Source of the DNA: Clostridia bacterium
GTDB lineage: Bacteria; Bacillota; Clostridia; Oscillospirales; Acutalibacteraceae
Assembly: GCA_017513195.1 (NCBI GenBank)
Contig: JAFXGM010000013.1
Coordinates: forward strand, 124,006-188,005
Length of the DNA: 64,000 nucleotides
Reading direction: 5' to 3'
In this document: positions 9,541-17,437 of the stretch, piece after piece
How the letters are laid out: the number at the start of each line of letters is the position of its first letter
Numbering within the stretch: position 1 is the stretch's first letter
Translations under genes and position numbers: made by a program
Notes under the pieces: generated by a model
What the model was told of the DNA's origin: nothing
Databases searched by the model: none
Seen by the model: only the letters and a program-made list of their open reading frames with translations

Positions 9541-9576
9541 AAAAAAATAAAACACCAAGCAAAAACTTGGTGTTTT
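9541..9576 (-). terminator. Terminator after the YitT-family gene
   Basis: A 10-bp perfect stem (AAACACCAAG / CTTGGTGTTT) with a 6-nt loop; on the minus strand it is followed by a T-rich run. It lies 7 nt after the stop of the YitT gene and upstream of hprK. Confidence 0.8.
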
Positions 9577-9582
9577 AACGCC

Positions 9583-10452
9583 TTATTTGTCATTATTAAG
9601 TGAATACACATCGGCGACCTCGCTTATTGTTATATAAGCGTGTGGGTCTATTTTGTGTACAATATCTTTCATTCTTGCAACCTGAAATCTGTTTACTATA
9701 AAGTAAATCATAGCTTTGTCTTTGTTAGAGTAACCACCCTTTGCGTCAAGCTTTGTTATGCCACATTCAAAATGAGATGAAAGCGCGTCACAAATCTCGG
9801 TTGGATGTTCGGTAATAATGATAGCTGATTTTGCACGATCGACACCATCTACGATGAAGTCGATGGTTTTAAGCCCTGCGTAATACGTAACTATTGAATA
9901 TAGTGGTAAAATCCAGTCTTGCATAAATAGACCGCAAACAACGTAAAGCAGTACGTTATAAAGCATTACGAAGGTACCAACACTAATTCCAACTCGCTTT
10001 GCAAAAACGACCGCCATAACCTCTATACCGTCCATAGCTCCACCATAACGAATGGCAAGACCACTGCCAGTACCCGAAATGATACCACCAAACAACGCGC
10101 AAAGTAATAAATCCTTCTTGGCTATCGGAGATGCAACGCTAACGTCTATGGGCAATACGTCATTTATAAGCCACGCCGCAACGGAATAAATAATAACCGT
10201 ATATATAGCGTATGTGGTAAAGGTTGTGCCTTGTTTTTTTGTTCCGTAAATAAAAAGAGGAATGTTTAGCAAAACAAGAAATACAGACAGTGAAAGTGGT
10301 GTTAATTGTGACAAAAGTATTGACGTGCCCGATATACCACTATCGTATAAATTTACGGGTGAAATAAACATAGTTACACCAATGGCATTAATGATACCTG
10401 CTATTGTCAGCATTATAAAGTTTTTAAGTTTTAATTCTTTTAAAAAGTTCAT
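9583..10452 (-). CDS. YitT family membrane protein (DUF2179)
   Basis: 289 residues from the ATG that follows AAGGATCTTGTG; a GTG one codon earlier is less well placed. Five or so hydrophobic segments occupy the first 190 residues (for example NFIMLTIAGIINAIGVTMF and LSVFLVLLNIPLFIYG), followed by a soluble C-terminal domain of about 80 residues (SAIIITEHPTEICDALSS ... YFIVNRFQVARMKDIVHKIDP) that matches DUF2179. The family is widespread in Firmicutes and its substrate or role is not established. It is bounded by its own terminator and by the terminator of the microcompartment operon, so it looks monocistronic. Confidence 0.85.
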   Translation of the reverse strand: MNFLKELKLKNFIMLTIAGIINAIGVTMFISPVNLYDSGISGTSILLSQLTPLSLSVFLVLLNIPLFIYGTKKQGTTFTTYAIYTVIIYSVAAWLINDVLPIDVSVASPIAKKDLLLCALFGGIISGTGSGLAIRYGGAMDGIEVMAVVFAKRVGISVGTFVMLYNVLLYVVCGLFMQDWILPLYSIVTYYAGLKTIDFIVDGVDRAKSAIIITEHPTEICDALSSHFECGITKLDAKGGYSNKDKAMIYFIVNRFQVARMKDIVHKIDPHAYITISEVADVYSLNNDK

Positions 10453-10530
10453 CACAAGATCCTTATAAATTTAATTTGATAATATCTCAACATAATACTA
10501 TCTATTTCTCAAATATATACGCAAAATTTT

Positions 10531-10557
10531 AAAAAGGCGCTAAAACAGCGCCTTTTT
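10531..10557 (-). terminator. Terminator of the microcompartment operon (after pduL)
   Basis: An 11-bp perfect stem (AAAAAGGCGCT / AGCGCCTTTTT) begins 2 nt after the pduL stop. It closes the long aldolase-to-pduL unit. Confidence 0.82.
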
Positions 10558-10558
10558 C

Positions 10559-11215
10559 TTATCTTTTAATTACCTTTACCTTTGCGCCGTTACCAATTCC
10601 AGCCGCATTGGCATCATCTGTATCAATATGCATTTCAAGGCGGAAATCTTTATGCACACGTACCTGTACATCGTAAAATTTGGTGCGACGCTCGCCGTTT
10701 ACCTCTACGTCAACATACTGCCCATCGACAAGACCAAAAGCTGCGCCCTCGTCAGTGCTCATATGTATATGACGGTTAGCGATTATGCAACCCTCTTTAA
10801 GTGTTACAACACCTTTGGGTCCTATAATTGTAACGGGTGCAGAACCCGCTATATCGCCCGATTCGCGCACGGGTGGTTTTACTTTAAGCGTAAAAGAATC
10901 GGTGCGAGAAATCTCTACCTGAGAAGCCTTACGAACGGGGCCTAAAACTCGTACATTTTCAATGGGACGAAGTGATGGGCCAACTATAGTCAAGGTCTCT
11001 TTGCAAGCAAATTGACCGGGTTGAGAAAGGTCTTTTATTGGGGTAAGTTCATAACCTTTGCCGAAAAGTGTTTCAAGGTCGGCTGTAGATAAGTGAATAT
11101 GACGGTTTGATACGCCGACAGGAACTGTATCATTATTACCGCTTGTGCTTTCGGTGCCAAGGCCTGCCATTACGCGCGACACTATTTCGGCAACTATTTT
11201 ATCATCATAAGCCAT
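10559..11215 (-). CDS. pduL: Phosphate propanoyltransferase PduL
   Basis: 218 residues. PduL converts propionyl-CoA and phosphate to propionyl phosphate and recycles CoA inside microcompartments; it is unrelated to Pta. The two metal-binding motifs of the family are visible: VPVGVSNRHIHLS near residues 30-42 and IIANRHIHMS near residue 145, each supplying histidines to the Zn sites. The first 18 residues (DDKIVAEIVSRVMAGLG) form an amphipathic helix, separated from the core by a Ser/Thr/Gly-rich linker, as in encapsulation peptides. It is the last gene of the operon, directly after the aldehyde dehydrogenase whose product it uses. Confidence 0.95.
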   Translation of the reverse strand: MAYDDKIVAEIVSRVMAGLGTESTSGNNDTVPVGVSNRHIHLSTADLETLFGKGYELTPIKDLSQPGQFACKETLTIVGPSLRPIENVRVLGPVRKASQVEISRTDSFTLKVKPPVRESGDIAGSAPVTIIGPKGVVTLKEGCIIANRHIHMSTDEGAAFGLVDGQYVDVEVNGERRTKFYDVQVRVHKDFRLEMHIDTDDANAAGIGNGAKVKVIKR

Positions 11216-11235
11216 TTTACAAGCCTCTTTTCAAA

Positions 11236-12684
11236 TTAAATAATTCTAAAGCTTTCTGCCATTACACAGCGACGTTGACGTGTAAAGCTGCGAGCCGAGG
11301 TAATGCCCTCGCCTGTAGGACCTGCAATAGTAAAGGTTGCGTGGCCCTCGCCGCCAAAGCCAATGCCTGCGTAAGAAGGCGCATTTTTGACAAAGATTGT
11401 GGTTTCAACCTCACGAGCAAAGCGAGAAAGGTTGTCTACGTTTTTAGAGTGCATATGTGCAGTATGGCGGTTGCCGTGCTCTGCCTTTACAGCCAAGTCA
11501 ATAGCCTCGTCAATATCGTTTACGCGAACGATGGGAAGGATTGGCATCATAAGCTCTTCTTGCACAAATGGGTGATTAAAATCGGTTTCACAAATGATGC
11601 AACGAATATCGTCACTAACGGTAATACCAAGCTTTGAAAGAATAACCTTTGCGTCACGGCCAACGCAATCGCGATTAACTATTTTACGAACGTTGCCCTT
11701 TTTATCGGTTTTATCAACAAGAACTATGTCTGCAAGCTTAGCAGCCTGAGCTGAATCTATCATATAAGCGCCGTTTTTAAGCATAATAGAGATAAGCTCA
11801 TCAGCAATATTCCTAAAAGCAAATACCTCTTTTTCAGCAATACAAGGTAGGTTGTTGTCAAATGTGCAACCGTCAATTATATCTTTGCCTGCCTTTGCGA
11901 TGTCGGCGGTATCATCAACTATAACGGGTGGGTTACCTGCGCCCGCGCCGATTGCCTTTTTACCCGAAGAAAGCACAGCCTTTACAACACCGGGACCACC
12001 TGTGCAAACAAGAAGTCTGATAAGTGGATGTGACTGCATAATAGCGGCTGATTCAAGTGTTGGCTTTTTCATAGAGCAAACCAAAATTTCAGGGCCGCCC
12101 ATTGCTTTACTTGCGCGGTTTACAAGGTCAACTGCGTAGTTAGAGGTAGCAATAGCGTTTGGATGCGGGTTAAACACAACACCGTTACCTGCAGCTATCA
12201 TACCGATTGAATTGCAAATTACGGTTTCACTTGGATTAGTACTTGGAGTGATAGCACCAACAACACCAAACGGTGCCATTTCAACAAGTGTAAGACCGTT
12301 ATCGCCTGTTTTTGCAGCAGATACAATATCCTCAGTGCCGGGGGTTTTGTCCGCTACAAGCATATGCTTTGCAGTTTTGTGGTCCACCCTGCCCATTCCT
12401 GTCTCTTTAACGCCGATTTCTGCCATAATGTGTGCTTCAGCACGTGTAAGACGACGAATTTCAGTGATAAGCTGTTCACGTTTTTCTACCGACATCGCGC
12501 GCACTGCCTTATAGGCTACCTGTGCTGCTGCAATAGCGTCGTTCATATCGTCAAATACACCTACAAATTTTTTGCCGGCATATTGTGTGCTGTCAAAGCT
12601 TGCTGTGGGGGCTGCGGCAGATACCTGATTAAGCACCTGACTAACTACCTCACGGATTTCGGCTTCAGTAAGATTTCTTGCCAT
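11236..12684 (-). CDS. pduP: CoA-acylating propionaldehyde dehydrogenase
   Basis: 482 residues from the ATG preceded by AAGGAG with an 8-nt spacer; a GTG three codons upstream lacks a site. The enzyme oxidises propionaldehyde with NAD+ and CoA to propionyl-CoA in the microcompartment lumen. The catalytic Cys lies in DNNLPCIAEKE near residue 270, and the nucleotide-binding region includes GAITPSTNPSET and CTGGPGVVKAV. The N-terminal 18 residues (LTEAEIREVVSQVLNQVS) form an amphipathic helix followed by an Ala/Thr linker, which resembles the known PduP targeting peptide. It lies between the DeoR regulator and pduL. Confidence 0.93.
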   Translation of the reverse strand: MARNLTEAEIREVVSQVLNQVSAAAPTASFDSTQYAGKKFVGVFDDMNDAIAAAQVAYKAVRAMSVEKREQLITEIRRLTRAEAHIMAEIGVKETGMGRVDHKTAKHMLVADKTPGTEDIVSAAKTGDNGLTLVEMAPFGVVGAITPSTNPSETVICNSIGMIAAGNGVVFNPHPNAIATSNYAVDLVNRASKAMGGPEILVCSMKKPTLESAAIMQSHPLIRLLVCTGGPGVVKAVLSSGKKAIGAGAGNPPVIVDDTADIAKAGKDIIDGCTFDNNLPCIAEKEVFAFRNIADELISIMLKNGAYMIDSAQAAKLADIVLVDKTDKKGNVRKIVNRDCVGRDAKVILSKLGITVSDDIRCIICETDFNHPFVQEELMMPILPIVRVNDIDEAIDLAVKAEHGNRHTAHMHSKNVDNLSRFAREVETTIFVKNAPSYAGIGFGGEGHATFTIAGPTGEGITSARSFTRQRRCVMAESFRII

Positions 12685-12712
12685 ATATAACACTCCTTGT
12701 GATACTTTAAAA

Positions 12713-13471
12713 TCAATAAATCAGTTCAACGTTTTTTCTCTTTAAATATTCCTGCCAATTAGCACTAGGCTCAGTATCGGTGGCAATTATATCAACCTCG
12801 TTAACATTGCCAACCTTTATAAGTGAAATTTTATCAAATTTACTTGAATCTACGCACAAAATCTTAGTTTCTGCTGATTCAAAAATTGCCTGCTTCATTT
12901 CGGAATCCTTTTCGTTTGAATCGGTAATTCCGCGTGTAATATCAAGTCCTTTAGATGAACAAACCGCGTAGTCAACGTGGAAAGAACGTATTGTCTTTTC
13001 GGCCGATGGTCCAACAAGAGAAAGCGAACCTTTTTTTAGCTTACCGCCGGTCGAGAAAACGTTCCAATCGTCTTTGTCTGAAAGTTCTATAAGCGCTTCA
13101 ACCGAGTTGGTAATAAGGGTAATATTTTTTAAATTTCTTATATAATTGAGAAGCAAAAGAGCTGTTGAGCTTGCATCCAACATAATGCAGTCACCGTCTT
13201 GGAACAGTGTGCTTATCTTTTCTGCTATTTTTTGTTTTGCTTCTACGTTTGCTTTTTTTCTAACACTATGAGGTAGGTCGGTACTAAAGTTTTGAACAAG
13301 TACTGCACCGCCGTAGCTCTTTTTAACAAGACCTTCTTTGTCTAGTTTGTCAAGATCTCGACGGATTGTTTCTTCGGTTACGTCAAATTCTTGACTAAGC
13401 GCCGAAACAATAACCTTGCCGTCTAAATATAGCTTGGAAAGAATGGCATTGCGTCTTTCTATTGCAAGCAT
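12713..13471 (-). CDS. DeoR-family transcriptional regulator
   Basis: 252 residues. An N-terminal winged helix-turn-helix (residues 1-55: VIVSALSQEFDVTEETIRRDLDKL) precedes the DeoR sensor domain, which binds phosphorylated sugars in many family members (ITLITNSVEALIEL, DCIMLDASSTALLL, and a C-terminal VDSSKFDKISLIKVGNV). It is embedded inside the operon between pduT and the aldehyde dehydrogenase gene, so it is probably made along with the compartment and may control it. A fuculose- or rhamnulose-phosphate effector would fit the context but is inference. The start is preceded by AAAGGGAG. Confidence 0.9.
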   Translation of the reverse strand: MLAIERRNAILSKLYLDGKVIVSALSQEFDVTEETIRRDLDKLDKEGLVKKSYGGAVLVQNFSTDLPHSVRKKANVEAKQKIAEKISTLFQDGDCIMLDASSTALLLLNYIRNLKNITLITNSVEALIELSDKDDWNVFSTGGKLKKGSLSLVGPSAEKTIRSFHVDYAVCSSKGLDITRGITDSNEKDSEMKQAIFESAETKILCVDSSKFDKISLIKVGNVNEVDIIATDTEPSANWQEYLKRKNVELIY

Positions 13472-13515
13472 CTAAACAGTTCTCCCTTTCTATAAATTTC
13501 GAATTCTTGGTGCTG

Positions 13516-14064
13516 TTAAATAATACTGTTCCACATTTTTTCGTCCGGATGAGGAATTACAGCTGAATCAAGGAACATACCCTGTTCTCCGGCACCCTGC
13601 TTTGCGCGTTCAATCGCTGCATCCACTGCCGCAATCTCACCTGTAAGCAGTAGGTAAGATTTACCGCACATACCGCGTGAAAGGCGAAGCTCTACAAGCT
13701 CTACAAGCGATGTCTTTGCAGCTATATCAGCCGCAACAATGGCAGCCGATGACGAGAAGGTTTCAAGCACGCCCAGCGCATTAGGGCTTTCAATTTCGGT
13801 TGTACCGTAAAGCGCTGTAAAGATACTGTCATGCGGATTGCCAAGTACAAACTTGTCAATAAGCATATCCGGTATTCTGGTTGCCGTCGCATCGACAGCC
13901 GCGCGCACTGCACTGAGCTCACCAGAGATTAGCACCATATATTTACCCGGACACACTGTAGTAGCCTCTATGATTTCAACCTCGGCGGTCTTAACCATTA
14001 TATCTACTGCACGCATACCCGATGATACTGTTTTGTATTCTACCATTGCGAGTGCTTTTTTCAT
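13516..14064 (-). CDS. pduT: Tandem-domain BMC shell protein, PduT-like
   Basis: 182 residues containing two BMC domains in tandem (about 1-88 and 89-182), forming pseudohexameric trimers. The second in-frame ATG is the better start by spacing from AGGTG. Counting from it, the Cys in the VCPGKYM motif is residue 38, the position that in Salmonella PduT binds a [4Fe-4S] cluster at the trimer pore. The C-terminal VIPHPDEKMW also matches PduT. It directly follows pduS, so a route for electrons across the shell is a reasonable inference. Confidence 0.92.
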   Translation of the reverse strand: MKKALAMVEYKTVSSGMRAVDIMVKTAEVEIIEATTVCPGKYMVLISGELSAVRAAVDATATRIPDMLIDKFVLGNPHDSIFTALYGTTEIESPNALGVLETFSSSAAIVAADIAAKTSLVELVELRLSRGMCGKSYLLLTGEIAAVDAAIERAKQGAGEQGMFLDSAVIPHPDEKMWNSII

Positions 14065-14073
14065 CATTTACAC

Positions 14074-15396
14074 CTATTGTTTTTCTATTATGATGGCGGT
14101 TTTACCAACCGCGGTAACAACGCCGTTTACCGGTGAATGTAGGGCAACACTTAGTCCATCGCCGGCATTGGCTATTAATTGCTTTTCGTGTACCTGGTCA
14201 CCTTTTTTCACAATTGGAACGCTTGGGCTTCCTACGTGCTGGCTAAGAAGTACCGTTACTTTTTTAAAGTCGGGCACCGCCTCGATTATGGGGGCTGACT
14301 TATTATACTTTTTAAGACCTATACGACTTGTAAGTCTGCTCATAGGCACCTGACGAAGCGGACGGTCAGGATTTACTACAGGCTCAGGCTGTGGTTGTGG
14401 CTTAATGCCCGCCTTGCGAAGCTCGAGCTTGCACGCTGCCAGTAGCATTCGAGGGGATAGGTTTTGTACGCAAGAATATTGCTCGCAAAGTCCGCAACCC
14501 GAACAGTACATAGCGTTTATATATGGCGCCGCATCATTTGTAATGCTGTTGGATGCAACACGCATAAATTCGGACGGATTAATTGGATGACCTAATAGAT
14601 TTCGCGAGCAAAGACTTGTGCAATAACTGCACTGACAGCAAGCTGCCATAGCGCGCTTCATATCTATAAAGGTTTTAGACTGTCTTCTTCTGATAAGTGA
14701 ATGGCTGCTTGGCAGTACCAATACTGCATTTGTAGTTTTGGTAACAATGTTGGCTTTGCTTCCAAGCGAACCCATCATAGGACCGCCAATTATAAAGGCA
14801 GGGTCTTCGGTTGTGATGTTACCTGCAAGCTTTATAATCTCTCCTACCGTCACACCGATCGGCACACGCACGGTTACGGGATTTTCTACCTCGCCTGCTA
14901 TTGTTACATACTTACGTGTTACGGGACGTCCGTTCATAGCGCGGTAAAGATTATATATCGTTTCAACGTTTAGTACCATAACGCCAACCGATAGCGGTAT
15001 ATCACCGGGGGGAACAATTCTACCCGTTACCTCATAGGTAAGAATAACCTCGTCGCCTGCGGGATATACGTCGTCAAGAAGACATATTTCTATATTTTCA
15101 AAAAACTCTACAAAAGGCTTTATAGCGTTAGCCGTAGCAGTGTACGATTTTTTAAGCGCTACACATACCCTTTTAGCGTTTACTGTTTTCGAGATTATCT
15201 GGAGGGCTTCAAAAATTTCCTGAGGATGAGTTTCAAGCACCTGACGGTGCAATTTAAGAAGCGGCTCACACTCAGCGCAATTAAGAATAACAGTATCGGC
15301 TTTTTCGCTTAACTTTGCATAGGTTGGAAAACCTGCACCGCCTGCGCCGACAATTCCGTTTTCTTTAAGAATGCCCTGAAGTTCTGAAAGTTTCAT
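14074..15396 (-). CDS. pduS: PduS-like RnfC-type iron-sulfur flavoprotein
   Basis: 440 residues. The N-terminus VGAGGAGFPTYAKL is the Nuo51/RnfC FMN- and NADH-binding motif, followed by an SLBB region. Two iron-sulfur cluster motifs are seen near residues 255-310: CQCSYCTSLCSRNLLGHPINP and CSGCGLCEQYSC. A C-terminal biotinyl-lipoyl-like segment (LHSPVNGVVTAVG) closes the protein. PduS in Salmonella acts as cobalamin reductase, but this locus uses a B12-independent dehydratase, so NADH reoxidation or electron export through PduT is more likely here. That is inference from context. It lies between eutN and pduT with very short gaps. Confidence 0.92.
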   Translation of the reverse strand: MKLSELQGILKENGIVGAGGAGFPTYAKLSEKADTVILNCAECEPLLKLHRQVLETHPQEIFEALQIISKTVNAKRVCVALKKSYTATANAIKPFVEFFENIEICLLDDVYPAGDEVILTYEVTGRIVPPGDIPLSVGVMVLNVETIYNLYRAMNGRPVTRKYVTIAGEVENPVTVRVPIGVTVGEIIKLAGNITTEDPAFIIGGPMMGSLGSKANIVTKTTNAVLVLPSSHSLIRRRQSKTFIDMKRAMAACCQCSYCTSLCSRNLLGHPINPSEFMRVASNSITNDAAPYINAMYCSGCGLCEQYSCVQNLSPRMLLAACKLELRKAGIKPQPQPEPVVNPDRPLRQVPMSRLTSRIGLKKYNKSAPIIEAVPDFKKVTVLLSQHVGSPSVPIVKKGDQVHEKQLIANAGDGLSVALHSPVNGVVTAVGKTAIIIEKQ

Positions 15397-15399
15397 TTA

Positions 15400-15672
15400 T
15401 TATAACTCCGGTAAACCTATTCCGTTATCTACAATACCAACAATAGCAGCATCAACCGGGGCAGTTTCAATATTACAGCCTATTCTTGCGGCAGAACCTG
15501 TTGCTACAAGAACTATTTCGCCAATACCTGCGCCTACATTATCTATAGCTACAAATTTTTTGTTGGGATCGCCAAGCTTTTCAATTGGCTCAATAACCAT
15601 AAATTTAGAACCAACAAGTTTTTCATTTTTTCTGGTTGAAACGATGGTTCCTACTACTTTTCCAACTAACAT
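15400..15672 (-). CDS. BMC-P vertex protein (EutN/CcmL family)
   Basis: 90 residues. This family forms pentamers that cap the vertices of the polyhedral shell. The N-terminus MLVGKVVGTIVSTRKNEKLVGSKFMVIEPI and the central GAGIGEIVLVATGSAAR are diagnostic, as is the final VDAAIVGIVDN. It is the only pentamer gene in the locus, which is enough to close a shell. It is separated from the upstream BMC-H gene by a GC-rich hairpin that is not a terminator and could lower its expression relative to the hexamers. The gap to pduS is 3 nt. Confidence 0.94.
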   Translation of the reverse strand: MLVGKVVGTIVSTRKNEKLVGSKFMVIEPIEKLGDPNKKFVAIDNVGAGIGEIVLVATGSAARIGCNIETAPVDAAIVGIVDNGIGLPEL

Positions 15673-15724
15673 TAATTTTCAATCCCTTCTGATTGATTTT
15701 ATGTTTTTACTCAAAAGCGGATGC

Positions 15725-15750
15725 TCGGGGAGGAGGGGTCCCCTCCCCGA
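15725..15750 (-). other. GC-rich intercistronic hairpin between BMC-H and EutN genes
   Basis: A 9-bp perfect stem (TCGGGGAGG / CCTCCCCGA) with an 8-nt loop lies 10 nt after a BMC-H stop and about 50 nt before the EutN start. On the minus strand it is not followed by a T run, so a terminator is unlikely. A role as mRNA stabiliser or processing barrier, giving many hexamers and few pentamers, is inference. Confidence 0.6.
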
Positions 15751-15760
15751 AAGAAAAATA

Positions 15761-16039
15761 TTACTTCAATGAGGGAAGAATTTTTTCTACATCTGCGTGT
15801 GGTCTTGGGATTACGTGTGTTGCGATAACTTCGCCCAAAGAACCAGCCGATGAAGAACCTGCTTCTACAGCAGCTTTTACAGCGCCAACGTCGCCACGTA
15901 CCATAACAGATACAAGACCAGAACCTATTTTTTCTGTACCGATAAGCTCTACGTTTGCAGCTTTCACCATTGCATCAGCAGCTTCAATTGCAGCTACAAG
16001 ACCACGGGTTTCTACCATGCCTAATGCTTCAAGTGCCAT
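15761..16039 (-). CDS. BMC-H hexameric shell protein (PduA/EutM-like), copy 1
   Basis: 92 residues forming a single canonical BMC domain ([32 protein letters not shown] ... [17 protein letters not shown] ... [19 protein letters not shown]). It builds the flat hexagonal facets of the shell; the GSG pore loop region lies in KIGSGLV. It differs from the core of the next upstream gene by one residue (Ala versus Asn after PRPH), and their DNA is nearly identical, so the two are recent duplicates or kept alike by gene conversion. A strong AGGAGG ribosome site precedes the ATG. Confidence 0.96.
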   Translation of the reverse strand: MALEALGMVETRGLVAAIEAADAMVKAANVELIGTEKIGSGLVSVMVRGDVGAVKAAVEAGSSSAGSLGEVIATHVIPRPHADVEKILPSLK

Positions 16040-16094
16040 TTTCGTTTCCTCCTGATTAAGATTTTAATTTATTAAATAAAAATTTAATACGAAA

Positions 16095-16373
16095 TTATTT
16101 AAGTGATGGAAGAATTTTCTCCACATCGTTGTGAGGTCTTGGAATTACGTGTGTTGCAATAACCTCACCTAAAGAACCGGCTGAAGAAGAACCTGCTTCT
16201 ACAGCAGCTTTTACAGCGCCTACGTCGCCACGTACCATAACAGATACAAGACCTGAGCCTATTTTTTCTGTACCGATAAGCTCTACGTTTGCAGCTTTCA
16301 CCATTGCGTCGGCAGCTTCGATTGCAGCTACAAGACCGCGGGTTTCTACCATGCCTAATGCTTCAAGTGCCAT
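16095..16373 (-). CDS. Probable internally initiated short form of the tailed BMC-H gene
   Basis: The same reading frame from Met-45 gives a 92-residue canonical BMC-H protein. The AGGAGGT at 16381-16387, 7 nt before this ATG, matches the layout of the site before copy 1, whose sequence around the start is very similar. This is a prediction from the ribosome site alone; protein evidence would be needed to confirm two products. Confidence 0.6.
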   Translation of the reverse strand: MALEALGMVETRGLVAAIEAADAMVKAANVELIGTEKIGSGLVSVMVRGDVGAVKAAVEAGSSSAGSLGEVIATHVIPRPHNDVEKILPSLK

Positions 16374-16505
16374 TTTCTTTACCTCCTTTACCATAGGTTC
16401 TATTTCCACCTTTGCTTCTACAGCCTTTTTAGGTGCAGCAGCCTTGGTAGTTGTTGTTTTTTTAGCGGCAGTCGTTTTACTGCCTGTAGTTTTAGAAGTA
16501 GCCAT
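16095..16505 (-). CDS. BMC-H shell protein with a 44-residue Lys/Thr/Ala-rich N-terminal extension
   Basis: 136 residues. Residues 1-44 form a low-complexity tail with 11 Lys and 9 Thr. Residues 45-136 are a BMC-H domain nearly identical to copy 1. The start ATG overlaps the stop of the upstream gene (TAATG), so translational coupling is likely. Near the end of the tail, the codons for Lys-Glu-Val-Lys contain AGGAGGT placed 7 nt before the Met-45 codon, which is a good internal ribosome site. The gene may therefore make both a tailed and a plain shell subunit. The tail is basic, would extend from the hexamer, and has no recognised domain; its role is unknown. Confidence 0.9.
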   Translation of the reverse strand: MATSKTTGSKTTAAKKTTTTKAAAPKKAVEAKVEIEPMVKEVKKMALEALGMVETRGLVAAIEAADAMVKAANVELIGTEKIGSGLVSVMVRGDVGAVKAAVEAGSSSAGSLGEVIATHVIPRPHNDVEKILPSLK

Positions 16506-16804
16506 TATTTAGTTCCTTCTTTCTTTTCCATTCGTGATGCGCTAAGCTTAAGCAGTCGCTCGACCTCTGCGTGAGGGCTTGCAATCACTGCGTGAGAAAC
16601 AGGTCGCTTTATGGCATTGGCCATAGCGTTATCTACTGCGGCGGTTACTGCCGAAACCTGACCCTCTACCACAACCGTTACAAGTCGTCCACCAAGCTTG
16701 CGTTCCCAGGTTACAAACTCTACGTCTGCCGATTTGCACATTATGTCAAGACAATCAATAGCAGCCGTTACGCCCGAAACCTCTATAAGTCCGATAGACT
16801 TCAT
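16505..16804 (-). CDS. BMC-H-type shell protein, divergent
   Basis: 99 residues with one BMC domain ([30 protein letters not shown] ... [18 protein letters not shown] ... [15 protein letters not shown]) and a charged tail ([10 protein letters not shown]). It is clearly diverged from the three near-identical BMC-H proteins of this locus and has two Cys in the first helix region. The diverged pore loop (ERKLGGRLV) suggests a different pore. Its stop shares one base with the start of the tailed BMC-H gene, so the pair is probably translationally coupled. Confidence 0.92.
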   Translation of the reverse strand: MKSIGLIEVSGVTAAIDCLDIMCKSADVEFVTWERKLGGRLVTVVVEGQVSAVTAAVDNAMANAIKRPVSHAVIASPHAEVERLLKLSASRMEKKEGTK

Positions 16805-16820
16805 TGCTGTTACCTCTTAA

Positions 16821-17093
16821 TTAGAATTTAGGAAGTATCTTTTCTACATCAGCATGTGGTCTTGGGATTACGTGTACTGCTACAAGCTCGCCAAGGCGTG
16901 AAGCGTTTGCTGAACCTGCTTCAACAGCAGCTTTTACAGCGCCAACATCGCCGCGTACCATTACAGATACAAGACCTGAACCGATTTTTTCGGTACCGAT
17001 GAGTGTTACTTCTGCAGCCTTAACCATTGCATCAGCAGCTTCAATTGCAGCTGTAAGGCCACGGGTTTCTACCATACCAAGTGCTTCTTTCAT
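16821..17093 (-). CDS. BMC-H hexameric shell protein (PduA/EutM-like), copy 3
   Basis: 90 residues, a canonical BMC-H protein closely related to copies 1 and 2 (shared [52 protein letters not shown]) but with more substitutions, such as TAAIEAA, EVTL and [12 protein letters not shown]. It appears to be the older paralogue. It presumably co-assembles into the shell facets. GGAGGATATATATT precedes the start. Confidence 0.95.
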   Translation of the reverse strand: MKEALGMVETRGLTAAIEAADAMVKAAEVTLIGTEKIGSGLVSVMVRGDVGAVKAAVEAGSANASRLGELVAVHVIPRPHADVEKILPKF

Positions 17094-17111
17094 AATATAT
17101 ATCCTCCAAAG

Positions 17112-17426
17112 TTAGTTTTTATCAAAAGCGTTAAGCTTTAGCATTGGTTCTGTGGATGCTTCTGTTCTTGTAATAATATGACTAGCAACCACGCCTGTAA
17201 CGTTTTCGGCAGCCTGTTTTGCAGCAGCCATAGCGGCTTCTACTGCATCAACCGTACCACGAAATTTTATTGCCACAATTAGAGGAACCTCTAATGCATC
17301 AGCGTTACCGGGTTTGTTTTTGTCAAAATTTTCTACAGTAACGTCTGCCGCCTTGCAACCTGCGTCGCAGGCCACGAAAGCGCTTACCAGACCAAACACC
17401 TCTAAAATACCTGTAGCATTACCCAT
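17112..17426 (-). CDS. BMC-H-type shell protein with an internal insertion
   Basis: 104 residues with a BMC domain (MGNATGILEVFGLVSAFVACDAGCKAADVTVE ... VAIKFRGTVDAVEAAMAAAKQAAENV ... SHIITRTEASTEPML). An insertion of about ten residues with Lys, Asn and Pro (NFDKNKPGNADALE) lies between the first strand-helix unit and the pore region. The domain is diverged from the PduA-like copies. It is the first shell gene of the operon, directly after the alcohol dehydrogenase gene. Its exact role in the shell is not known to me. Confidence 0.9.
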   Translation of the reverse strand: MGNATGILEVFGLVSAFVACDAGCKAADVTVENFDKNKPGNADALEVPLIVAIKFRGTVDAVEAAMAAAKQAAENVTGVVASHIITRTEASTEPMLKLNAFDKN

Positions 17427-17437
17427 AAGTGTTCTCC

